From: JAGVVZ01 sp964373165
GTDB lineage: Archaea; Aenigmatarchaeota; Aenigmatarchaeia; CG10238-14
Assembly: GCA_964373165.1 (NCBI GenBank)
Contig: CAYJTF010000006.1
Span: forward strand, 1-27,340
Direction: 5' to 3'
DNA length: 27,340 nt
Shown: positions 22,386 through 27,340 of the stretch, in pieces
Layout of the letters: each line of letters opens with the position of its first letter
How positions within the stretch are numbered: position 1 is the stretch's first letter
Translations under genes and position numbers: made by a program
The notes under the pieces: generated by a model
Databases searched by the model: none
What the model saw: the letters and a program-made list of their open reading frames with translations, nothing else
Told to the model about the DNA's origin: nothing

Positions 22386-22484
22386 TGCAGGAGGCAGGAT
22401 TCGAACCTGCGAACCTACTAAAGGACAGGCTCCTAAGGCTTACGCACAATATCTGCGCCGTTGACCAGGCTTGGCAACTCCTGC
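22386..22484 (-). tRNA. tRNA-Leu(TAG) with 13-nt intron at 29/30
   Basis: On the minus strand GCAGGAG pairs perfectly with CTCCTGC; base 73 is A as in archaeal tRNA-Leu. The D arm GCC...GGC, T arm GCAGG-TTCGAAT-CCTGC and a class II variable arm (CCT-TTAGT-AGG) are present. The 5' anticodon strand is split: CAG, then ATATTGTGCGTAA, then GC. Removing those 13 nt gives CAGGC-CTTAGGA-GCCTG, a perfect arm with anticodon TAG and total length 86 nt. The intron can pair with flanking exon bases (CGCA with TGCG). Position 29/30 is a known non-canonical archaeal site. Confidence 0.88.
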
Positions 22485-22520
22485 ATATCATAGAATAAAG
22501 TGTATATAGAATTTAAAAGA

Positions 22521-23396
22521 TTATTCTCCCATTTCTATCTTTTGTTTATTGAACTCGGTCAACATGGAATTCCATATTTCAGAAATAATATGATCTTTTT
22601 TTTGTATTTCCAGTATCCACGCATTAATTTCCAGATGAATAGCGGTCTTGGTTGCATTTTTGATTAAAACCACTGGTCTCAAGGACTTCAAATTCTTTGG
22701 GACTTCCAAAAATCTGGACAATCCCGGAATATTTAATAATCTATCTAAATTAGATTTTGTTTCGCTTGAAACATTCGGCAAAATTTTGGAGTGTTTATCC
22801 AAGATGCTTAATATTATATTTTCTACTTTCTGCAAGTCACTGTGCGGGGAAATTTTTACATTGAGTGCTATCATAACAAACTCACTTTTTGTATAGTTGG
22901 AAAGATTGGATGTTATTATTGTTGCATTAGGAACATAAACAATTTTCCCGTCCAATGTCCTTAACGTAGTTCTGAAAAGGCTTATGTCTTTTACTCTCGC
23001 CAAACCAAACTGAGGGAAGCCGCCTACTTCTACCCAATCTTCCAGCCTGATTATTCTAGTTACAAAAATTATTATTCCTGAAATGATATTTTGAACCAAC
23101 TGTTGCGCGGAAAATGCCACAGCAATACCTATTAAGGTACCTGCTGCCAGTAACGCTGTAATATCAAATCCTAAGACATGGACTATGCCAAGGTAAAATC
23201 CGCCAACATATATAACATAGCTCAAAACCCTTCCTATTGTTTTAGATGTCCTCTTGTCTGATCTTTCATCGAGAAACCTTCTAGTAATCAAATAAACCAT
23301 GTTTCCAAACAATAAAGTAGCGAAAAATAACAGAAGAAAGGCTAAAAAATTGATCACGGGCACTTTTCCTATAAACAGAGATGATGCTTCAACCAT
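22521..23396 (-). CDS. MscS-family mechanosensitive channel
   Basis: 291 residues. Three membrane spans (about 12-32, 50-70, 75-105), the last giving the pore-lining helix (GTLIGIAVAFSAQQLVQNIISG), followed by the cytoplasmic beta domain with RLEDWVEVGG and LRTLDGKIVYVPNATI-ITSNLSNYTKS, the MscS signature. It releases solutes upon hypo-osmotic shock. The ATG lies about 25 bp after ATATTTAATATAT. tRNA-Leu is 36 bp downstream on the same strand. Confidence 0.9.
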   Translation of the reverse strand: MVEASSLFIGKVPVINFLAFLLLFFATLLFGNMVYLITRRFLDERSDKRTSKTIGRVLSYVIYVGGFYLGIVHVLGFDITALLAAGTLIGIAVAFSAQQLVQNIISGIIIFVTRIIRLEDWVEVGGFPQFGLARVKDISLFRTTLRTLDGKIVYVPNATIITSNLSNYTKSEFVMIALNVKISPHSDLQKVENIILSILDKHSKILPNVSSETKSNLDRLLNIPGLSRFLEVPKNLKSLRPVVLIKNATKTAIHLEINAWILEIQKKDHIISEIWNSMLTEFNKQKIEMGE

Positions 23397-23723
23397 GCTA
23401 TTATTAGGTGTACAGATATATTAAATATTTCTGGTTAGCACCATGTGCTGTAATAATTTTGACACTGATTATACATCTATTCCCTCTTTATGGCTTCCTT
23501 TTTTATTTTATTTTTATGATAGAATTATTCCTTATCCACTAGTCACAGACTAAGTGGAATTGTCATTTAAAGGCTTTTCCATTTGTTAAAACAAGTTTCC
23601 ATATCACGCGTTTTATGATTTTTGATTTTTGGAAAATGTTCGTGATGACAATTTATCCAAGATAATTACTATCATAATAAAATTGTATAAAATAAATAAC
23701 TCGTCATTCCCAGTTAGACCATA
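23397..23723. other. Intergenic stretch, no gene seen
   Basis: AT-rich, stops in all frames. It contains the first copy of a 31-bp repeat (23610-23640) also found at 24577, and the promoter of the MscS gene at its left end. Nothing else identifiable. Confidence 0.5.
23610..23640. repeat. Left direct repeat flanking the toxin-antitoxin module
   Basis: GTTTTATGATTTTTGATTTT followed by TGGAAAATGTT. It matches 24577-24608 with one single-base indel and one mismatch. The two copies are about 970 bp apart and enclose 23724-24349. Confidence 0.7.
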
Positions 23724-24059
23724 TTAATATCTGAACCTCCTTTCATATCCCTTATGGCCAAACCATTCAAGAATCAAACTAACAATAACAATTTCATCTC
23801 TGATTATTGAATAAATCAATCTCCAGCCTCTGGGCAAGTCGTATTTCCATAAATTTTTCACATCATACTTACTCGTATATTCTCTTGGAATTAACTTCTT
23901 TGGTATCTGAATCCCACAAAAAGCATTTTGCTCAATGTTGTCCAAAGCTTGATTGATGATTTTGAATAATTCTCTTTCTGAATCATCGCCTTTCTCTAGT
24001 TTGTAAAAAGCTTCTTTCACGTTTTCGTCTGCAAACCTGATAGTTGAAGGAAGTTTCAT
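23724..24059 (-). CDS. RelE-like toxin of a two-gene module
   Basis: 111 residues with a RelE/ParE layout: helix-helix N-terminus (NVKEAFYKLEKGDDSERELF), then KKLIPREYTSKYDVKNLWKY, then strands DLPRGWRLIYSI and DEIVIVSLILEWFGH and C-terminus KGYERRFRY. RelE-type toxins cut mRNA on the ribosome or poison gyrase; the terminal His-x3-Tyr-x-Arg-Arg-Phe resembles the archaeal RelE-like proteins that end with conserved basic/aromatic residues. Its start codon overlaps the end of the upstream antitoxin by 4 bp (ATGA). A decayed homologue is at 22120. Toxicity is inferred from fold and context. Confidence 0.75.
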   Translation of the reverse strand: MKLPSTIRFADENVKEAFYKLEKGDDSERELFKIINQALDNIEQNAFCGIQIPKKLIPREYTSKYDVKNLWKYDLPRGWRLIYSIIRDEIVIVSLILEWFGHKGYERRFRY

Positions 24060-24349
24060 TTGGATCTACCAAGATGTTTTTTTTGATAATAGCTTCTTGT
24101 TAATTCCGGATAGTACATCCATCCTATTTTGCCTTCTGCATCTATTGATATCTTTTTAGAATATAACAAATAATTCAACACAACGCAAAAAGTTTGATAC
24201 ATCATTTTCTTGGGGAGAGATTCCCAAAGCTTTCTCTTTTTGAATTCTCCATCGTGTTCTTTTATAAACTGCTCTACCATTAGAACAGTATCTAATCTGG
24301 GATATCTCAAAACATCCTCATTCTTCATTAAAATTGTTTCTGAACTCAT
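24056..24349 (-). CDS. Winged-helix putative antitoxin
   Basis: 97 residues. The N-terminal region (VLRYPRLDTVLMVEQFIKEH) followed by LWESLPKKMMYQTFCVVLNYLL and KKISIDAEGKIGWMYYPE is a winged-helix pattern: three helices and a beta wing ending in a conserved Trp. The tail (TRSYYQKKHLGRSK) is basic. It is not one of the classic RelB, AbrB or RHH antitoxins. It precedes and overlaps the toxin gene. A palindrome directly ahead of its ATG fits autoregulation. A decayed paralogue at 21857 keeps the same gene order. Confidence 0.7.
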   Translation of the reverse strand: MSSETILMKNEDVLRYPRLDTVLMVEQFIKEHDGEFKKRKLWESLPKKMMYQTFCVVLNYLLYSKKISIDAEGKIGWMYYPELTRSYYQKKHLGRSK

Positions 24350-24387
24350 GTTATATCTATTGATATAACTAATATTTAAATATAACT
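24350..24387 (-). promoter_or_regulatory. Palindromic operator and TATA box of the toxin-antitoxin module
   Basis: GTTATATC-TATT-GATATAAC (24350-24369) is a perfect 8-bp inverted repeat that begins one base upstream of the antitoxin ATG. A TATA box (AATATTTAAATATA, about 24371-24384) follows, with a third half-site ATATAAC overlapping it (about 24380-24386). A dimer bound here would block initiation; this is inference. Confidence 0.65.
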
Positions 24388-24677
24388 TGTGGCTCCATAA
24401 AAAGATAATTAAAATTTTGTGTGCTTATTTTTCAGAATTGATCGCAATAGAATTTTATTATAAATGCTGTCTGATTAATGAGAATTATGGTTTTAATTAT
24501 GACGTCCCTTATCATACCCCCTGTTCTAGTTTGGGATTTTCGTATAATCATAAATTCATAATTGTCCTTATCAGGAGTTTTATGATTTTTTGATTTTTGG
24601 AAAATTTTAGTGGGATAGGATTTGGTGTTTTAGTTGTTTACCGTAGTAACATCTGAAGATTAGTTCTTTTTTTCAAG
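24388..24677. other. Intergenic stretch, no gene seen
   Basis: No coding frame supported; a 68-codon plus-strand frame at 24387-24593 lacks family features. It contains the right copy of the direct repeat (24577-24608). Confidence 0.45.
24577..24608. repeat. Right direct repeat flanking the toxin-antitoxin module
   Basis: GTTTTATGATTTTTTGATTT then TTGGAAAATTTT; same orientation as the copy at 23610-23640, differing by one extra T and one substitution. Confidence 0.7.
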
Positions 24678-24820
24678 TTACCAACGAATGATGACTATTC
24701 CAGAACCTCCGTTACCTACTTTAACACCACCAGCAAATCCAACTTAGCTCCTGGACTCGTCGTCCCGATGCCGACGTTACCACTATTATTTGCCACCAAG
24801 TAACCATTTCCAAAGCGGAA
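24678..24820 (-). pseudogene. Fragment of a tail-fibre-like surface protein, frameshifted
   Basis: On the minus strand one frame reads FRFGNGYLVANN then NSGNVGIGTTSPGAKLD, the repeat signature of fibre-type surface and phage tail proteins (often ending in an S74 peptidase). The neighbouring frame continues AGGVKVGNGGSGIVIIRW and stops at TAA 24678, a typical end of such Gly-rich proteins. A one-base deletion after LD accounts for the frame change. The fragment overlaps the last codons of the ATPase gene, so the two genes are joined at a recombination point near 24790-24820. Confidence 0.65.
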
Positions 24821-26042
24821 CTGATCTTATAGCCACCCCTTCGATGGTTTCTTTGCTATCAATATTTTGGGTGATTAGCAATCCTTCTTTTGAGTCGTAT
24901 TCCTTGGCGCATGCCACAAGCCCGTGAATTTCACGATCTTTTGTTTTTTTGTCAGTCATATCATACACAACCTGAATAATCATTTTTGTTTTCAGGCCCT
25001 CACGGATAACGAAATCCACTTCAGCTCCCTGTTTATTTTTCCAGTAGCTGATTTCCTGTTGTGGCGTAAGCCTTCTTTTAAGTTCCAAAAAAACAGTGTT
25101 TTCAAACAGCTTGCCCATGCCTTTTTTTCCACCCACTGCATACAAAAAGCCGGTATCACCCACGTACACCTTTCGTGCATACTGTGACCTGTCTTTTATA
25201 GTCCGCGAAAATATAGGGACAAAAAAGAACAAATAGCTCTCCTGAGAGAGGTTTTCTAGATTAAGAATTGTCTGTTTGCCTACTTTATGACCCAAACTTT
25301 TGAAGAAGTTTAGGCATTTTGAAGCAGAAAAATATGTGGCTTCAATTACATACCTGCCAAACAGGCCTACAGTTGTTATGTTTTCCCCTGAGATCTCTGA
25401 CACATCCAAACCTATAACATCTTTAAAATACGAATCCAATACTCTTACTTTATCTGTCTTATCGCTGCTTAAAACCACCTCTGGGAATCCTCCGTAAACA
25501 AGATACTCATCAAGGGCTTTTTCTATTCTCCCTATCCCAGCCGTGGTTTGCTCCACGCCAATTCCTTTAAACTGAAGGAATTCTTTGAATGATAATGGAT
25601 AGAGTTCGTAAGCAAGCATTCTTCCCCTGAGAGGTTTGGTTGGCGTGATAAGCCTTTTTCGCGATGAGCTGACAATCAATTGCAGCCTGCCTTTTAACAG
25701 CTCATGATTGCGAGCCAGCCACCCTTCCCAGTCATGGATGCAGGTTATCTCATCCAATAATAGGCAGCCTTTGTCGCCGAACCATTTCAATACATCATCA
25801 AGAACTACTCTGGAATCCTTTATTCTACTGTCCTCCAGATTTACATATGCTGCGCTCTTTTTTTCTTTTATAAGCTTTTGCAATAACAGGATAAGGACAC
25901 TTGTTTTTCCCGATCTGCGTATGCCGGTAATTCCTACAATTTTCAGTTTCGCGTCTGATTCTATGCTGCTTAAACTGATTACCCTTGACTTCAACGCCTT
26001 CCTTTTTGCGTAGATGTTCCACTCCTCAAATACAGATTCCAT
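24786..26042 (-). CDS. AAA ATPase with DUF4143-type C-terminal domain
   Basis: 418 residues. Walker A GIRRSGKTS (40-48), Walker B CLLLDE (93-98), sensor region LIVSSSRKRL, and ELYPLSFKEFLQFKG typical of the archaeal/bacterial ATPase group whose C-terminal half is DUF4143. The C-terminal part has a nuclease-like core (KNKQGAEVDFVIREG ... MIIQVVYD) resembling a PD-(D/E)XK fold and ends SVPLWKWLLGGK. Such genes are abundant and mobile in small archaeal genomes; their role is not known. Base composition is visibly richer in G and C than neighbouring genes, suggesting recent arrival. Confidence 0.85.
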   Translation of the reverse strand: MESVFEEWNIYAKRKALKSRVISLSSIESDAKLKIVGITGIRRSGKTSVLILLLQKLIKEKKSAAYVNLEDSRIKDSRVVLDDVLKWFGDKGCLLLDEITCIHDWEGWLARNHELLKGRLQLIVSSSRKRLITPTKPLRGRMLAYELYPLSFKEFLQFKGIGVEQTTAGIGRIEKALDEYLVYGGFPEVVLSSDKTDKVRVLDSYFKDVIGLDVSEISGENITTVGLFGRYVIEATYFSASKCLNFFKSLGHKVGKQTILNLENLSQESYLFFFVPIFSRTIKDRSQYARKVYVGDTGFLYAVGGKKGMGKLFENTVFLELKRRLTPQQEISYWKNKQGAEVDFVIREGLKTKMIIQVVYDMTDKKTKDREIHGLVACAKEYDSKEGLLITQNIDSKETIEGVAIRSVPLWKWLLGGK

Positions 26043-26410
26043 ATGTTGTTTTTATACAGAACAATATATAAAGATTTCTGTTCTGGAGCAGTCTGTTTAA
26101 TAGTTTTGTAGACCACATGCAAAGGAAAGAACTCATAATAGCTTCTGTCATCAAACCACGCGCACTTGAAGTCTTTTACTGCTAGTTTAGTTCTAGAAGC
26201 TAGTGCTAAAGCATAAATTGTCAACTGATTAACTGCATTTATTTTGTTTGCTTCTGGTTTGTAGTCCAAGATGTGAATCATGTCGTTTCTTATCTGCAGT
26301 AAATCTATATGCCCTGTTATCGGTGTCCGGATATTGTCAAAATTGAGAATGAAGCCTTTGTTGAGAAAATATTTTATGTCATCTTCTGTCAGATAGACTG
26401 GAACTTCTGT
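25991..26410 (-). pseudogene. PD-(D/E)XK nuclease fragment, N-terminus missing
   Basis: An open frame without start codon runs from just after TAG (26411-26413): EVPVYLTEDDIKYFLNKGF, then TPITGHIDLLQIRN and MIHILDYKPEANKINAVNQL, then TIYALALASRT and FKCAWFDDRSYYEFFPLHVV. GHID and LDYK supply the acidic and Lys residues of the PD-(D/E)XK active site, and NQLTIYALAL the helix that follows it in RecB/Cas4-like nucleases. About 100 or more N-terminal residues are missing, and the frame runs on through the ATPase promoter into its first codons. It is therefore a remnant. ATG 26281 lies inside it but would start after the first catalytic acid. Confidence 0.65.
26057..26085 (-). promoter_or_regulatory. 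Inverted repeat around the ATPase TATA box
   Basis: CAGAACA (26057-26063) and TGTTCTG (26079-26085) are perfect 7-bp arms enclosing 15 bp that contain ATATATAAAG, the TATA box about 25 bp ahead of the ATPase ATG. The arrangement suggests a repressor site. Confidence 0.5.
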
Positions 26411-26436
26411 CTAAATTGAACAAAGAAAAATAATTG

Positions 26437-27009
26437 TCAATCAGAAGAAAATCTATAAACAATGTTGCCATATAAACTAATCAGTGATACTGCTGTTTGG
26501 ATAGGAATATTATACCATTTCATAGGTTCCCCTTCCCATGTACCAGATTCTACTATAACACCACTTAACCGAGATACTCTATCAAAAAAAGTATCTCTAA
26601 TAATATTTCTTCTTCTATAATTTTCTGATATTTCATAACGTCCAACTCTAAGAGTTTGTATCTGTGAATATCTTTCTTGCGTTATATGTAACCCCTGTTT
26701 CACAAAATCCAAAGCGATGCCTAGTCCTTCATAAGGTCGACTAACTTCAAAACTGCTTAAAGTAACTCTTTTCTTATCAGGATAAAAATTAATGTGACCT
26801 TTACCAACAATTCTTTCTTCTACTGTCGCAACCAGAATTACTACTTGAGGAGAATTTATCGTTTCCTCTAATTTTTTTCTGGCTTCTTCAGGACCAACCA
26901 AGTCTACAGATGGTAGTTCCCTTCTGTTAACAGCAGAGGTTATTACACTTTGTTGAACTTCTATTAGTTGAGGAATGTCCTGTATTGTCGCTATTCTAAT
27001 TTTATACAT
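26437..27009 (-). CDS. GNAT-family acetyltransferase
   Basis: 190 residues: strand IRIATIQDIPQLIEVQQSVI at the N-terminus, VVILVATVEERIVGKGHINF and VTLSSFEVSRPYEGLGIALDFVKQGL, the latter the acetyl-CoA-binding beta-bulge/helix in which the usual R/Q-x-x-G-x-G/A reads Pro-Tyr-Glu-Gly-Leu-Gly. LRVGRYEISENYRRRNIIRD continues the fold. Substrate unknown. Its ATG follows TTTAAAT about 20 bp upstream. It ends 26 bp before the nuclease remnant on the same strand. Confidence 0.7.
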   Translation of the reverse strand: MYKIRIATIQDIPQLIEVQQSVITSAVNRRELPSVDLVGPEEARKKLEETINSPQVVILVATVEERIVGKGHINFYPDKKRVTLSSFEVSRPYEGLGIALDFVKQGLHITQERYSQIQTLRVGRYEISENYRRRNIIRDTFFDRVSRLSGVIVESGTWEGEPMKWYNIPIQTAVSLISLYGNIVYRFSSD

Positions 27010-27162
27010 TTTTTATTTTCTTGATATTAGGAATTTAAATCTTAGCTATAAATGAAAATTAGTTAATAATTTTCTATCAATATCTTTTGAATATGGGATT
27101 ATTAGAAATTAAGTTTCAAGGAACTTAACTATTATTTCTATTGACCTTGGGTGCAACTTTTC

Positions 27163-27215
27163 GACTTTTTAAACAGAATCCCGACTTATTAAACAGGAGC
27201 TACTTATTAAACAAA
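27163..27215. repeat. Three tandem copies of GACTTATTAAACAG-like unit
   Basis: GACTTTTTAAACAG at 27163, GACTTATTAAACAG at 27183 and ACTTATTAAACAAAG at 27202, spaced 20 and 18 bp. They lie in a 270-bp stretch (27010-27281) with no gene. They could be protein-binding iterons or degenerate AT-rich repeats. Confidence 0.5.
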
Positions 27216-27281
27216 GCTTTTATTTTGTGTCATGAGTCTTGGGATTCTTAGGTTAATGAATTTCTGCTTTAACAATTAATA

Positions 27282-27338
27282 CTACACAACTATTCCTTGT
27301 TTTACAGCTTGTCTGACAATACCATGTTCCTTTAATTT
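27282..27338 (-). CDS. Possible C-terminal end of a gene cut by the window edge
   Basis: The minus strand enters at the right edge with KLKEHGIVRQAVKQGIVV followed by TAG (27282-27284). Only 18 codons are visible, so the call is weak; composition fits the end of a helical protein. Confidence 0.25.
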   Translation of the reverse strand, partial: KLKEHGIVRQAVKQGIVV

Positions 27339-27340
27339 TC

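Noticed and set aside
24387..24593. 68-codon plus-strand frame
   Set aside because: No recognisable motif and it crosses the antitoxin promoter and the direct repeat.
1..27340. CRISPR array or cas genes
   Set aside because: No regularly spaced repeats of 24-37 bp; the PD-(D/E)XK remnant resembles Cas4 only at fold level and has no cas neighbours.

Overview
The window looks like a chromosomal segment of an AT-rich archaeon, most likely a small-genome DPANN-type lineage. The archaeal signs are ribosomal protein L14e next to a Cbf5-type pseudouridine synthase, an isopentenyl phosphate kinase of the modified mevalonate pathway, intron-bearing tRNA genes, TATA-box promoters 25-35 bp ahead of starts with many near-leaderless genes, and class III pilin-like proteins. 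The bacterial-type DnaK-DnaJ-GrpE set and a NadD-like adenylyltransferase are the kind of acquired genes common in such lineages. The lineage is inferred from gene content only.

Layout. 1-515: a decayed Thr-rich secreted-protein fragment and a 52-residue ribbon-helix-helix regulator, divergent from 515-3177, an operon of an AbrB-LAGLIDADG fusion protein, L14e and Cbf5. 3167-6432: housekeeping genes (small duplicated membrane protein, IPK, NadD-like, HIT, Trm112-like, tRNA-Ser, MazG-like). 6441-9952: the chaperone operon grpE-dnaK-dnaJ on the minus strand; dnaJ is interrupted by an in-frame TAA. 10016-11950: a small hypothetical gene, a YbaK-type deacylase, tRNA-Val, tRNA-Glu and three short genes whose last member looks truncated. 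11981-18521: the envelope section: a CuA-like cupredoxin lipoprotein, two single-span proteins, an 822-residue Ig-like stalk protein with a cytoplasmic tail, and four pilin-like proteins in a tightly packed operon. 18579-21786: two zinc-ribbon mini-proteins, an MFS transporter, a NIF3-family protein and a HAD phosphatase.

21840-27340 is accessory DNA: a decayed two-gene module (winged-helix antitoxin plus RelE-like toxin) abutting tRNA-Leu, an MscS channel, an intact module of the same type with a perfect palindrome at its start codon and near-identical direct repeats on both sides, a frameshifted fragment of a tail-fibre-like surface protein fused to the end of a more GC-rich AAA ATPase gene, a truncated PD-(D/E)XK nuclease, and a GNAT acetyltransferase.

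The most interesting signals are (i) the paired intact and dead copies of a winged-helix/RelE toxin-antitoxin type, (ii) very short insertions (about 13-20 nt) in all four tRNA genes, mostly at non-canonical positions, (iii) the AbrB-LAGLIDADG protein placed between a palindromic promoter and a ribosomal protein gene, and (iv) the Ig-stalk/pilin operon with no assembly ATPase nearby.
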